Source of the DNA: Methanolinea sp.
GTDB lineage: Archaea > Halobacteriota > Methanomicrobia > Methanomicrobiales > Methanospirillaceae
Assembly (NCBI GenBank): GCA_018262855.1
Contig: JADFDO010000002.1
Span: 1-64,000 of the forward strand
Direction: 5' to 3'
Length of the DNA stretch: 64,000 bases
Both the position numbers and the translations under genes were made by a program. Below are positions 44,728 to 53,488 of this stretch, one piece after another. Within the stretch, counting starts at the first letter, position 1, and each line of letters opens with the position of its first letter. The notes under the pieces were generated by a model. The model ran no database searches, had not been told where the DNA came from, and was given only the letters and a program-made list of their open reading frames with translations.

Positions 44728-45313
44728 CCGTGCACCTCACAAAATTCTTTGCAATAATGTATACCTCGCTGCTTCCCTTGCGGGATGCATGGCTCCGGTA
44801 TGTCTTTACCGAGAGGAAGAACTGCCTGACTTCACCGAAAAGCTGTCCAAAATCTTCGCCCTGGAAGGATTTCATGACGAGGTTGCCGCCTGGTTTGAGC
44901 ACGTGGCAGGCAAAGGCTAAAACATTCTCTCCAAGTCCTATCGCCCGGGCCTGGTCATAACTGCGGTGGCCCGAGAGCTTGGGGGCTGCATCGGAGATGA
45001 CCACATTGACGGTTCCCATGAGGGCACTCACCTCCTGCCATACAGCAGAATCGGTCAGATCGGCGATGAGTGTGGTCACTCCATCCAGTGGTGCGATCGG
45101 GGAAAGGTCAACACCCACTACATTCCCTGCCGTGAGGCTCCGGACGACCTGGAGCCAGCTGCCGGGTGCGGCCCCGAGGTCGAGGACGTTATCATCATCA
45201 CGGATGATGTGGAATCGTTCCTGGATCTCGCGCAGTTTATATGCTGCCCTGGAGCGATAGCCTTCACGAACCGCACGAAGATACGTACGATCTCTTCCCC
45301 ACTGTGAACCCAT
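44717..45313 (-). CDS. rlmE: 23S rRNA 2'-O-methyltransferase RlmE (FtsJ/RrmJ)
   Basis: It methylates a uridine ribose in the 23S rRNA A-loop. The start RDRTYLRAVREGYRSRAAYKLREI contains the first catalytic Lys. VLDLGAAPGSWLQV binds SAM, VVISDAAPKLSGH holds the Asp, GGNLVMKSFQGED the second Lys and KGSSEVYIIAK the Glu of the K-D-K-E tetrad. Length 198 is typical. The gene is divergent from pcn across about 100 bases. Confidence 0.95.
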   Translation of the reverse strand: MGSQWGRDRTYLRAVREGYRSRAAYKLREIQERFHIIRDDDNVLDLGAAPGSWLQVVRSLTAGNVVGVDLSPIAPLDGVTTLIADLTDSAVWQEVSALMGTVNVVISDAAPKLSGHRSYDQARAIGLGENVLAFACHVLKPGGNLVMKSFQGEDFGQLFGEVRQFFLSVKTYRSHASRKGSSEVYIIAKNFVRCTDEA

Positions 45314-45385
45314 ACCAATTATTCCCCATGAAAATGCCGGAAAGACAGGATGAAATCAGATATCATTAAAAAGTTGATGGCATAG

Positions 45386-45394
45386 TTTATAATA
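45386..45394 (+). promoter_or_regulatory. TATA-like element of the pcn-priL operon
   Basis: TTTATAATA lies about 25 bases before the pcn ATG at 45415, with more A/T-rich sequence (ATATATAC) just after. The spacing predicts a very short or absent leader. A GGTG close to the ATG could still act as a weak ribosome site. Confidence 0.4.
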
Positions 45395-45414
45395 CAATAT
45401 ATACGGTGTGAACG

Positions 45415-46158
45415 ATGTTAAAAGCAACGATTGATGCAGATATTCTCAAAGAGTCCATCGACGCGATATCAGCCCTCGTCACAGAATGCCGGCTCCACAC
45501 CGACGAGAACGGGCTCTCAACCAGGGCAGTGGATACCGCCAACGTGGCGATGGTCTCCTTGACCCTCAAGAAAGAAGCGTTCTCAGGATTCGAATCAACA
45601 AAGAACGAGATTGGCCTTGACATTGCCAAGATGAAGAACATCTTTGGCATGATGGGCAAGAACGATCTTATCAGCCTTGAACTTCCCGATGAAGGGCATA
45701 AGCTTCGGGTAAGTTTCGAAGGATACCGTTATTCGATCACGCTCCTTGACCCGAACACCATCCGCAAGGACCCCCACCCTCCGAATATTGATCTCCCGGG
45801 GAAAGTGGTGCTATCGGGAACAGATCTGAATAATTCTATCAAGGCAGCAGCGGTCGTATCTGACAAGATTGCACTGGGGATCGATCCCGAACAACAGCTC
45901 TTCTTCATGGCCGCCGAAGGTGATACCGACCACATCAGGAGGGAGTTCGGCAAGAGCGAGGTCAATTTCCTGAACGGTGTCGAAGCGAGGTCTCTTTTCT
46001 CACTCGATTACCTCAAGGACATGGGCAAGGTCATGGGAAGGGCGGAGGAAGTAGAAGTCTCCCTCGGCATCGATCACCCGGCAAAGTTCTCGTTCTACAT
46101 CGCCGGAGGACACGGCTATGTGGAATACCTCCTTGCACCTCGCATTGAGGCAGATTGA
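45415..46158 (+). CDS. pcn: DNA polymerase sliding clamp (PCNA)
   Basis: PCNA forms a trimeric ring that tethers polymerases and other DNA enzymes. The 247-residue protein has both clamp domains, with family segments LKATIDADILKESIDAISALVTECRLHTDENGLSTRAVDTANVAMVSL, the central YRYSITLLDPNTIRKDP linker and the C-terminal YVEYLLAPRIE. Its TGA overlaps the priL ATG (TGATG), so clamp and primase subunit are translationally coupled. Confidence 0.97.
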   Translation: MLKATIDADILKESIDAISALVTECRLHTDENGLSTRAVDTANVAMVSLTLKKEAFSGFESTKNEIGLDIAKMKNIFGMMGKNDLISLELPDEGHKLRVSFEGYRYSITLLDPNTIRKDPHPPNIDLPGKVVLSGTDLNNSIKAAAVVSDKIALGIDPEQQLFFMAAEGDTDHIRREFGKSEVNFLNGVEARSLFSLDYLKDMGKVMGRAEEVEVSLGIDHPAKFSFYIAGGHGYVEYLLAPRIEAD

Positions 46159-47210
46159 TGCGGGTATCCCTTGATACAAAAGACTTTGCCAAATATCCTT
46201 TTTTAAAAGAATCGCAGCAGTTCATGCTGCAGAACCACGAATCCGTCGATACATTCCTGCATTCAAGCCCGGGAAAAGTTGCAGTCAGGTATGCCGTGGA
46301 CCGTATCAGACGCGCGCTCTCACACCAGGGTCCGGCAGGTGCAGGCGATGATGAGGGACAAACCCTCCCTTCCGATAATCTTGGTATAAGGCTTGAGGTA
46401 TCCTCCTATGCACTCTCGCGGATCCTTGTCTCCTGCGCAAAAGATCGTGCGTTGATCGATCGCCTCACGCGGTATGAAGCCGCCCGGGCATTCTCGTTCC
46501 TTGAGAATGAGGACGAACCAAAAAGGAACTACATTGCACGCCAGGTAGGATTTACGCTCGAACAGTCGTCGTTTCCTGTCAGCCGCTATGTGGAAGTCAC
46601 GGCCGGTATGAGGGAAGAGCGATGGAGGCTGATCAACAGGGAGATCCATGAAGGTCGGGTGATGCTTGAGCCACTCGAGACAGAAGAACTGTTAAAGGAA
46701 CAGATCCGTGTGACACTCCACTCCCAGCTGCCTCTCGAGGTGCCTGCTTCCCTCTGCAGCGATCTTGCACCGTATGTCTCCCGGGTCCAGGAAACGTTCC
46801 AGCAGCGGATGATAGAGGATTATGGCGAGGTCGATGAATCATGCTTCCCGCCCTGCATGCAGGCACTGGCATCAGCCCTCTCCGAAGGTATGAATATCAC
46901 CCATTCGGGCCGGTTTGCCCTCACCGCATTCCTGCACAATATCGGGATGGACAGCACCCAGATTATCGAACTTTACTGCCGGGCTCCCGATTTTGATGTG
47001 AGCAAGACCCAGTACCAGGTCGAACACATCTCAGGGAGGGGAGGTGCAGGAACGGAATATACCGCCCCTTCATGTGCGGCGATGAGGACGCTTGGGCTCT
47101 GTGCGAAATCCGAGGGAGCCTGTGAAAAGGTGAACCACCCGCTCAATTACTACCGGTACAGGAAGAAAGGAAGAGGGACTGCTCCCCAGAAAAAAGAGCT
47201 CCCTAGCTGA
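46158..47210 (+). CDS. priL: DNA primase large subunit PriL
   Basis: PriL regulates the catalytic primase subunit and helps start primer synthesis. The C-terminal iron-sulfur domain is visible: cysteines in CFPPCMQAL, YCRAPDF, APSCAAMRTLGLC and EGACEKVNHPLNYYRYRKK. The N-terminal helical part (KYPFLKESQQFM...AVRYAVDRIRRAL) also fits. ATG at 46158 is used; a TTG three bases upstream is possible. Length 350 is normal for archaea. Confidence 0.95.
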   Translation: MRVSLDTKDFAKYPFLKESQQFMLQNHESVDTFLHSSPGKVAVRYAVDRIRRALSHQGPAGAGDDEGQTLPSDNLGIRLEVSSYALSRILVSCAKDRALIDRLTRYEAARAFSFLENEDEPKRNYIARQVGFTLEQSSFPVSRYVEVTAGMREERWRLINREIHEGRVMLEPLETEELLKEQIRVTLHSQLPLEVPASLCSDLAPYVSRVQETFQQRMIEDYGEVDESCFPPCMQALASALSEGMNITHSGRFALTAFLHNIGMDSTQIIELYCRAPDFDVSKTQYQVEHISGRGGAGTEYTAPSCAAMRTLGLCAKSEGACEKVNHPLNYYRYRKKGRGTAPQKKELPS

Positions 47211-47379
47211 TGGTTTTGTTAAGGTAGAATCCTGCTCCGCTCATTGTGAGGATAAAGATCACCAATGCCAGGAGATATCCGATTCCTGGATCCATGAGTG
47301 CGGGAAGGGCAATCAGAAAGACAAGGAGCACTATCCCGCTCACGACGGCAGAGGCGATATCGATGACCCGTGAGTCCAT
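47203..47379 (-). CDS. Small two-helix membrane protein
   Basis: From the ATG at 47379 the product is 58 residues: MDSRVIDIASAVVSGIVLLVFLIALPALMDPG then GYLLALVIFILTMSGAGFYLNKTIS, two membrane helices joined by a short DPG loop. A longer in-frame reading would run into the divergent ThiN gene and has no hydrophobic or conserved character. It overlaps the end of priL by 8 bases. Function unknown. Confidence 0.6.
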   Translation of the reverse strand: MDSRVIDIASAVVSGIVLLVFLIALPALMDPGIGYLLALVIFILTMSGAGFYLNKTIS

Positions 47380-47491
47380 GCAGTACCTATGCGTTCTGCA
47401 TGCTGATATCAGTATCTTCCGCTCACCTAGTATGTGCCGGCGAAGGAAAGTAGATAGCCCGCTGGGATGAATTAACCAGCAAGGTGTGAGA

Positions 47492-48037
47492 ATGCCGGAC
47501 GATCCAAGGGAGTCGGTACTCAGTGAACTCCGGGAGGCGGTGCAGGTGCTCTCCCGTGAGATGAATGCGGTCCTCATCCCGGAGGTGGGTTCGAATATTG
47601 CCTACGGTCTTCCCGGTGCGCGGGAACCGGAGGAGGTGGCAGCCGTGCAGGGGAGGATAGTCAGACTTTCGGGGAAAGTCCATCCCGTGGGGCAGGTCGC
47701 ATTCGGTGCAAGTGATCATGTTGCCCGGATCGTGATCACGACCATTCGTTTCGATCCCCTGGTCAGGTGTGCAGCAAATATACGGTACTCGTCTGAAGCA
47801 ATTGAGATCCTCGAGGACATGTTCCTCGATGTATGCTCATTTGACCGCACTGCCGAACCTCCCGGGGTGAAAACCATGGATTGGGGAGTGGCATCCTGCT
47901 GCAGGCAGGGCGTTCCCGACGTCATCTATGATCTCGGGGCGGTGGGAAAGGAGCCGATGATCCGTCTTCTTGGCGAAGATCCTTCTGCGGTGGTAAAAAA
48001 CATTCTTAAACTCTCGGCACGTATGAATAAAGAATAA
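47492..48037 (+). CDS. Stand-alone ThiN-type thiamine-phosphate synthase domain protein
   Basis: The segment IPEVGSNIAYGLPGAREPEEVAAVQGRIVRLSGKVHPVGQVAFGASDHVARIVIT, then CAANIRYSSEAIEIL and DWGVASCCRQGVPDVIYDLGAVGKEPMIRLLGEDPSAVV, is the ThiN domain. In archaea ThiN couples thiazole and pyrimidine phosphates, as part of ThiDN or alone, or serves as the ligand sensor of ThiR regulators. Here no ThiD or DNA-binding domain is attached; the first 25 residues are just one helix. It starts a gene run with rps17e and the lysine genes. Confidence 0.85.
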   Translation: MPDDPRESVLSELREAVQVLSREMNAVLIPEVGSNIAYGLPGAREPEEVAAVQGRIVRLSGKVHPVGQVAFGASDHVARIVITTIRFDPLVRCAANIRYSSEAIEILEDMFLDVCSFDRTAEPPGVKTMDWGVASCCRQGVPDVIYDLGAVGKEPMIRLLGEDPSAVVKNILKLSARMNKE

Positions 48038-48053
48038 AAAGAGGAATGACCGC

Positions 48054-48242
48054 ATGGGAATCAAACCCACCTACATAAAGGCAATAGGACTGGAGCTGCT
48101 GGATCATCACGGAAGCCGCTTCTCCAATAATTTTGACGAGAACAAGCAGACCATTACCGAGATCACCAACATAGACAGCAAACGGGTCAGGAACCGGGTT
48201 GCCGGATTCGTCACCAGAAAGGTAAATACCGGAAGACGCTGA
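48054..48242 (+). CDS. rps17e: 30S ribosomal protein S17e
   Basis: The 62-residue sequence MGIKPTYIKAIGLELLDHHGSRFSNNFDENKQTITEITNIDSKRVRNRVAGFVTRKV is the archaeal/eukaryotic S17e family, a small helical protein of the small ribosomal subunit. It lies 16 bases after the ThiN gene and 13 bases before dapA, in the same direction. S17e next to lysine synthesis genes recurs in euryarchaea, probably by operon inertia rather than function. Confidence 0.95.
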   Translation: MGIKPTYIKAIGLELLDHHGSRFSNNFDENKQTITEITNIDSKRVRNRVAGFVTRKVNTGRR

Positions 48243-48255
48243 ATACCTCTCTCGT

Positions 48256-49131
48256 ATGTTCGAGGGAGTTATTCCGGCTATCATCACTCCTTTTCTCCGA
48301 AATCCCACCAGGGATGTGGACATTGAAGGACTTCGGTCGAATATTGAATTTCTCCTTGCTCATGGAGTGCATGGGATCGTACCATGCGGCTCCACAGGGG
48401 AATCGGCCACTCTGACATTTGAGGAGCACGAAAAAGTCATCGAGGTTGCCATCGACATTGCCGGTGGAAAGGTGCCTGTCATCGCAGGGACCGGATCCAA
48501 CAACACCGCAGAGGCAATCCGCCTCACAAAGGCTGCGAAGGATATGGGTGCGGACGGGGCGCTGGTCATCAGCCCCTACTATAACAAGCCCAACAGGTCG
48601 GGACTTGTGAAGCACTATACTGCGCTCGCGGATTTAGATATCCCGGTAATCATGTACAACGTGCCAGGGAGGACAGGACAGAACCTTGCCATAGACCTTG
48701 TCATCGAGCTTTCGCACCACCCTAATATTGTTGCCATCAAGGAGGCGAGCGGGGATATCGGCCAGATGTCCAGGATCATCGAGGGGACGCTTGACGAGGA
48801 TTTCCAGGTCATATCAGGGGATGACAATATCACACTTCCTATCCTCGCCCTCGGTGGTGCAGGCGTTATCTCGGTGGCGGCGAATGTCGAGCCGGCGCGG
48901 ATGGTCGCGATGTTCGAGTCATTCTGTGATGGTGACCTCGAGGCGGCGCTGGACATGCACTATGAACTCTCTCCCCTCTTCAGGGCGATGTTCATCGACA
49001 CGAATCCAATCCCGGTCAAGAAAGCCGTGGAACTGAGAGGGATGGCGGGCGGTCCGCCCAGGTTGCCTCTCGACGAACTTGATGCGGAAAAGACCGCAAA
49101 ACTCGCGGAGGTTCTCGCCACCTATGACTAG
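48256..49131 (+). CDS. dapA: 4-Hydroxy-tetrahydrodipicolinate synthase
   Basis: It condenses pyruvate and aspartate semialdehyde in lysine/diaminopimelate synthesis. Markers: GSTGESATLTFEEH, VIAGTGSNNTAEAI, YYNKPNRSGLVKHY, VIMYNVPGRTGQ (catalytic Tyr) and NIVAIKEASGD (Schiff-base Lys). Length 291 is standard. dapB starts 8 bases before its stop, so the next two steps are coupled. Confidence 0.97.
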   Translation: MFEGVIPAIITPFLRNPTRDVDIEGLRSNIEFLLAHGVHGIVPCGSTGESATLTFEEHEKVIEVAIDIAGGKVPVIAGTGSNNTAEAIRLTKAAKDMGADGALVISPYYNKPNRSGLVKHYTALADLDIPVIMYNVPGRTGQNLAIDLVIELSHHPNIVAIKEASGDIGQMSRIIEGTLDEDFQVISGDDNITLPILALGGAGVISVAANVEPARMVAMFESFCDGDLEAALDMHYELSPLFRAMFIDTNPIPVKKAVELRGMAGGPPRLPLDELDAEKTAKLAEVLATYD

Positions 49132-49900
49132 GGTTGTGGTGTGCGGAGCCCTCGGGAGGATGGGGACCACGGTCGGCCGCCTTGTCAATGATGCCCCCGA
49201 TCTCACGCTGGTCGGGGGGATTGACGTGAAGCCAGGCAACTTTTTCGGTGTCGAAGTCGTTGAATCCGCAGCGATGGACACCCTTCTTGCTGAAGTGAAG
49301 CCGGATGTCGTGATCGACTTCACTGTTGCCAGTGCGGCTGTTGAAAATATCAAAAGAAGTGCCAGGCATGGTGCAGCACTTGTGGTGGGAACAACCGGGT
49401 TCTCTCCGGAACAGCGGACTGAGATTGCAGCTTCCATACAGGGAAAAGTTCCGGCGGTCATCTCGAGTAATTTCAGCATCGGCGTCAACATCTTCTGGCA
49501 GCTCATCCGGAATGCAGCGAGTATGCTCCCCGAATACGATATTGAGGTTCTGGAAGCTCATCACAGGTATAAGAAGGATGCACCAAGCGGTACTGCAAAG
49601 ACAATCCTCCAGATCCTTGATGAAGAGGTAGGGGAGAGAAAGAAATTTTATGGGAGGGAGGGGATGATGGAACGCGGCCGCGAGATTGGTGTCCATGTGA
49701 TCAGGGGTGGCGACATAGTAGGTGATCACACCGTGCTCTTTGCAGGCAATTTCGAGACCATCGAGCTCTCGCACCGGGCATATGATCGTTCAGTCTTTGC
49801 ACAGGGGGCGCTCAAGGCAGCCCGCTGGGTGGCAGGCAAAAAGCCCGGGATCTATGGAATGAATGATGTCCTCAGCCTCGGAATTGCGGCATCTAAATGA
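49124..49900 (+). CDS. dapB: 4-Hydroxy-tetrahydrodipicolinate reductase
   Basis: It reduces the DapA product with NAD(P)H. The Rossmann start is VVVCGALGRMGTTVGRLV (fingerprint G-x2-GRMG). The catalytic/substrate segment EVLEAHHRYKKDAPSGTAKTIL carries the conserved HHxxKxDAPSGTA motif, and GDHTVLFAG lies near the end. The ATG at 49124 overlaps dapA; an upstream in-frame ATG would give non-conserved residues. Length 258 is normal. Confidence 0.96.
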   Translation: MTRVVVCGALGRMGTTVGRLVNDAPDLTLVGGIDVKPGNFFGVEVVESAAMDTLLAEVKPDVVIDFTVASAAVENIKRSARHGAALVVGTTGFSPEQRTEIAASIQGKVPAVISSNFSIGVNIFWQLIRNAASMLPEYDIEVLEAHHRYKKDAPSGTAKTILQILDEEVGERKKFYGREGMMERGREIGVHVIRGGDIVGDHTVLFAGNFETIELSHRAYDRSVFAQGALKAARWVAGKKPGIYGMNDVLSLGIAASK

Positions 49901-49958
49901 CCATATAGAAACCTATTTCTTTTTTTATCCCCAAAATTTGTGCTGGAAATGTGCAATC

Positions 49959-50132
49959 ATGACGGCAGTAGTTGATCAAGAAAAGTGTACTGCATGCGAA
50001 ACCTGCATCGACGAATGCCCTGCAGCGGCAATCGCTCTGGTCGACGGAAAGGCAAAAGTTGACAAGGATCTCTGTGTTGACTGCGGTTCCTGCGTGGATG
50101 TCTGCCCGTCAGAAGCAATCCACCTGGAATAA
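49959..50132 (+). CDS. 2[4Fe-4S] ferredoxin
   Basis: The 57-residue protein carries two clusters of the form CxxCxxCxxxCP: CTACETCIDECP and CVDCGSCVDVCP. It is a small soluble electron carrier typical of anaerobes. The ATG at 49959 is used; the longer reading upstream has no ferredoxin features. It sits between dapB and asd with 58- and 47-base gaps, so it may have its own promoter. Its redox partner is not indicated. Confidence 0.93.
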   Translation: MTAVVDQEKCTACETCIDECPAAAIALVDGKAKVDKDLCVDCGSCVDVCPSEAIHLE

Positions 50133-50179
50133 AAATCAAACGATTTAATTACTCAAGGGATATAGCTATTTTTTTAAGT

Positions 50180-51196
50180 ATGATCAATGTCGGAGTGCTT
50201 GGTGCCACAGGAGCCGTGGGTCAGCGTTTTGTCCAGCTCCTTGCTGAGCATCCCTGGTTCAACCTGACAGCGCTGACTGCGTCGGACCGGAGTGCGGGGA
50301 AGCGGTATGGAGAGGTTGTGAACTGGCGGCTGGACGTCCCATTTCCAAAGAACGTCGCTGATATCAGGATTCGCACGACCGATGTGAAGAGTCTGAAGGA
50401 CGTGGATCTCGTCTTCTCAGCGCTCCCCGCCGAGGTGGCTTCGGGTGTCGAAACTGCCTGTGCGGATGCTGGTCTCGGGGTGTGCAGCAATGCAAGTTCG
50501 CACCGGATGGATCCCCTTGTTCCACTGGTGGTGCCGGAATTGAATCCGGATCACCTGAAACTCATCAAAGCCCAGCGTGAGTCAGGAAGGGATGGATTCA
50601 TTGTGACCAATCCGAACTGTTCGACCATCGTCATGTGTCTCTCGCTGGCGCCCCTGATGCAGTTCAAATGGAAGGATATCCGGGTTTCGACCATGCAGGC
50701 CATCTCAGGGGCAGGCTTCCAGGGTGTCCCGGCGATGGGGATCTACGATAATGTGATTCCCTACATAGGGTCTGAAGAACAGAAGATGGAGACAGAAACA
50801 CTCAAGATCCTTGGCCGGATGAAGGGAGGAAAAGTAGTCCTTGCGCCGATTTCTGTCAGTGCAAGCTGTCACAGGGTTCCCGTTCTCGACGGACATACCA
50901 TGGCGGTGTGGATCGATATCAGTGGGCCTGTAGAGAAGGTCATTGACGCGTTCACCTCATACGTCCCGCCCATCTCAGGCCTGCCTACCCAGCCGGAGAA
51001 GTCGGTCCTCTACCTGGGAGACCAGGATCGGCCCCAGCCACGGCTTGATCGCAACCGTGGGAACGGGATGACCGTCAGCGTGGGGCGTGTCAGGGAAGGG
51101 ATCCGGTATGTTACCATGGGACACAACACCATCCGTGGCGCTGCAGGAGCATCGGTCCTCAACGCTGAATTGATCCATACGAAGAAGTATCTCTAA
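50180..51196 (+). CDS. asd: Aspartate-semialdehyde dehydrogenase (archaeal/fungal type)
   Basis: It reduces aspartyl phosphate to the semialdehyde used for lysine, threonine and methionine. NADP fold: [20 protein letters not shown]; active-site Cys in [49 protein letters not shown] and the His region [14 protein letters not shown] complete the family pattern. Length 338 suits the archaeal class. It supplies the DapA substrate and is encoded with dapA-dapB. Alba follows after 13 bases. Confidence 0.96.
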   Translation: MINVGVLGATGAVGQRFVQLLAEHPWFNLTALTASDRSAGKRYGEVVNWRLDVPFPKNVADIRIRTTDVKSLKDVDLVFSALPAEVASGVETACADAGLGVCSNASSHRMDPLVPLVVPELNPDHLKLIKAQRESGRDGFIVTNPNCSTIVMCLSLAPLMQFKWKDIRVSTMQAISGAGFQGVPAMGIYDNVIPYIGSEEQKMETETLKILGRMKGGKVVLAPISVSASCHRVPVLDGHTMAVWIDISGPVEKVIDAFTSYVPPISGLPTQPEKSVLYLGDQDRPQPRLDRNRGNGMTVSVGRVREGIRYVTMGHNTIRGAAGASVLNAELIHTKKYL

Positions 51197-51209
51197 GAGG
51201 TGCCTTCAC

Positions 51210-51485
51210 ATGCTGAAAGACAACACAGTATTCGTGGGGAACAAGCCGGTCATGAACTATGTCCTGGCTGTGGTGACCCAGTTCAACAACGGTGCACAGG
51301 AAGTATCGATTAAGGCACGGGGAAAAGCAATCTCAAGAGCGGTGGACACGGCGGAGATTGCCTTAAACCGCTTCCTTGAAGGTGTCGGGAAGAAAGAGAT
51401 CATCACGTCCACCGAGATCATCGATACCGACAGCGGGAAGACCAATGTCTCGAGTATCGAGATAGTGCTCTCTGCTGCGGGATAA
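51210..51485 (+). CDS. albA: DNA/RNA-binding chromatin protein Alba
   Basis: The 91-residue protein starts [46 protein letters not shown], the Alba family pattern with the basic [12 protein letters not shown] segment that contacts nucleic acid. The second half ([23 protein letters not shown]) is also typical. Alba coats DNA and RNA as a dimer. A terminator hairpin stands about 30 bases after its stop. Confidence 0.95.
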   Translation: MLKDNTVFVGNKPVMNYVLAVVTQFNNGAQEVSIKARGKAISRAVDTAEIALNRFLEGVGKKEIITSTEIIDTDSGKTNVSSIEIVLSAAG

Positions 51486-51513
51486 TCCCCAAAATAACCT
51501 AATTTCAACCTTT

Positions 51514-51538
51514 AAGGGTCCACTAACCCTTGATTTTT
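51514..51538 (+). terminator. Hairpin plus T-run terminator after alba
   Basis: Arms AAGGGT and ACCCTT (loop of six) are followed after GA by five T. It lies about 29 bases past the alba stop and should end the lysine-alba transcription unit. Confidence 0.6.
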
Positions 51539-51722
51539 GAACTGTTCGGGATTGGAACCAGGGTATGTATGTTCCGGGATGGAATGTATGGCTATTCCCG
51601 GAAAATTTCAGGATATGCGCTATTTTGAGGTATTTGGTCAAAAAGCGGGAGATAACCCGGTATAGATGCTCTGCCTTCACCAGAAAAAATATATCGGGAC
51701 GGTTCTCATATAGTAGTCGAAC

Positions 51723-52172
51723 ATGAAAGGCGTAGCCGTTGCGCTCCTGTTTATATGTACTCTCTCTCTTGCGTTCCCCGTACTTGCAGGGAATGATCAA
51801 AAATACGGCTATGTCACGGTCGAGAATGTCGATATCACGCTCGAGAAAGGCGTGGCAAATATCGATATAAGGTACTCGCTCGATGAACCGACAAGACTCA
51901 TTGTGTTTCTTCTGGGCAAACAGGATCTGAAGAACCGGATCCTCAAGGTTCTCAATTATGATGATGCGGAAGTTGTCACGATCGAGATGGATCGTGCGAA
52001 CCTGGTGGTCAAAGATGTCTCTTATAATTACGGCCGGGGCATATACTGGTTCCCGTCCCACCAGTTCAATGTCATAATACCCACACTTAAGGTTACAACC
52101 CCCCAGATAACGCGTGAATTCTTTTCAACCAATACTATTCCAAACGGGATCGGCTATTTTGATAATCCCTGA
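51723..52172 (+). CDS. Secreted protein of unknown function
   Basis: A clear signal peptide (MKGVAVALLFICTLSLAFPVLAG, cut likely after VLA) precedes a beta-rich domain of about 125 residues: YGYVTVENVDITLEKGVANIDIRYSLDEPTRLIVFLLGKQDLKNRILKVLNYDDAEVVTIEMDRANLVV. There is no lipobox or C-terminal anchor, so it is exported freely or bound noncovalently. The ATG is preceded by TATATAGTAG within 20 bases. The family is not recognised. Confidence 0.7.
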   Translation: MKGVAVALLFICTLSLAFPVLAGNDQKYGYVTVENVDITLEKGVANIDIRYSLDEPTRLIVFLLGKQDLKNRILKVLNYDDAEVVTIEMDRANLVVKDVSYNYGRGIYWFPSHQFNVIIPTLKVTTPQITREFFSTNTIPNGIGYFDNP

Positions 52173-52301
52173 TGCCCTGTATTTTTTTCACTGAAATCCT
52201 GGGAAGTGTGTCTTTCTATAACTCTCTGCAAACCCGAATTGATGCTCTCCCGCCATGGAATAATAGGAGAAGCGTCTTTTCGGTGTTGGGGATACCTGGG
52301 A

Positions 52302-53423
52302 TTATACTGATTCGCTCACTTCTCTTGCGGATTGTGAAGAAAGGCGCTTGGTAATCATATACTGGATTCCAATCCCGGAGAGTGCGCAGATGAGGCCACC
52401 CAGTATCCCGTAGAATATATACTGGAGTGCGGTGCTGGTGGTATAAGGGAAATCCGGGACATTGTTCATGGATATTGCATAAATGCATGCCCCATAACTG
52501 ATGAGCCCGATTGCTCCGATCAGGAAGGGGAAGACGATCACCTTTGCAAGGCCTACCCTGTCATAAAAATACTTGTCGGTGATAATCCCGATCGACGCAA
52601 CAATTCCTGCCAGCGCGAGCCAGAGGACTGCACCGTACATAAAGATCAGGAAATAGAGGAGGAGTCCAATCTCGGCGTAGAATATCAGCAGGTTCATCAG
52701 ACCCATGATCACACCGACGATCACAAGAAGGATTCCTGCAATATAGGTGACGAATGAGATTCTTCCCCTGGTAAGGGAGGTGCGGAGATCATGGACATAT
52801 CCGCTGATAAGGTCATCAATACCAAAACCACGGTAAAGCAGGTAGATACCGATTGCACCTACCACGATGAAGGTTGCAATCTGCGGTCTGTCAACAAGGT
52901 ACGCGATTGCCCAGAGGAGCATGGCGAGACCAAGAGGGACAAGCACCAGCCTTGCGACCTTGGGATCATTCAGGAGTTTCTTGATGATGTAGTAGGTGCC
53001 CTCGAGGTTGGGCATCTGGTTCACGATCACCCTTCTGATGCTCGTGACAGGGAGTTTTGACTGCACAATCGGAATGACGAACTCATCTTCGGCTCCATCG
53101 GTGACGACTATGCAATTTGATACCCCTGTCTCTGCAACGACCCGCCCAAGATCGATCGCAATCCTCCGGTCCCCTTCAATCATATGCATATGGTTCCCGC
53201 CTATGACTGCAACCTCTACATCCTCACCCCGGGCTTTCAACTCGTCATAGATCTGAATTGCCTGGAAGATCGCATTGAGATCTGAGTCTTCGGGATCAGC
53301 GAGACCAAGGGTATTTGCCGCATGTATGCAGGCATCACGCCCGATCACCGGACTCTCGATACTGGCTTTAAATCCAATATCATCGTCGCGGTCGACAGAA
53401 AGGACAAGCGTGCGCCCCTGATT
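52302..53423 (-). CDS. DUF373 family membrane protein
   Basis: The N-terminal cytoplasmic half (1-~150) begins TLVLSVDRDDDIGFKA and includes GLADPEDSDLNAIFQAIQIYDEL, VAVIGGNHMHMIEGDRRI and VTDGAEDEFVIPIVQSKLPV, all typical of archaeal DUF373. About six membrane helices follow (~155-365). The family is widespread in archaea with unknown function. The ATG at 53423 (MNQGRTLVLSVDRDDD) is preferred over one six codons upstream. Confidence 0.88.
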   Translation of the reverse strand, partial: NQGRTLVLSVDRDDDIGFKASIESPVIGRDACIHAANTLGLADPEDSDLNAIFQAIQIYDELKARGEDVEVAVIGGNHMHMIEGDRRIAIDLGRVVAETGVSNCIVVTDGAEDEFVIPIVQSKLPVTSIRRVIVNQMPNLEGTYYIIKKLLNDPKVARLVLVPLGLAMLLWAIAYLVDRPQIATFIVVGAIGIYLLYRGFGIDDLISGYVHDLRTSLTRGRISFVTYIAGILLVIVGVIMGLMNLLIFYAEIGLLLYFLIFMYGAVLWLALAGIVASIGIITDKYFYDRVGLAKVIVFPFLIGAIGLISYGACIYAISMNNVPDFPYTTSTALQYIFYGILGGLICALSGIGIQYMITKRLSSQSAREVSESV

Positions 53424-53488
53424 CATCAATATAAAAGGCACAAGCCATCTATTAAATGATTGCTCTGGCAGGAGTGGGAAAAAAAGAT

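Noticed and set aside
47380-47577. N-terminal extension of the small membrane protein at 47203-47379
   Set aside because: It overlaps the divergent ThiN gene start and has no conserved or hydrophobic character.
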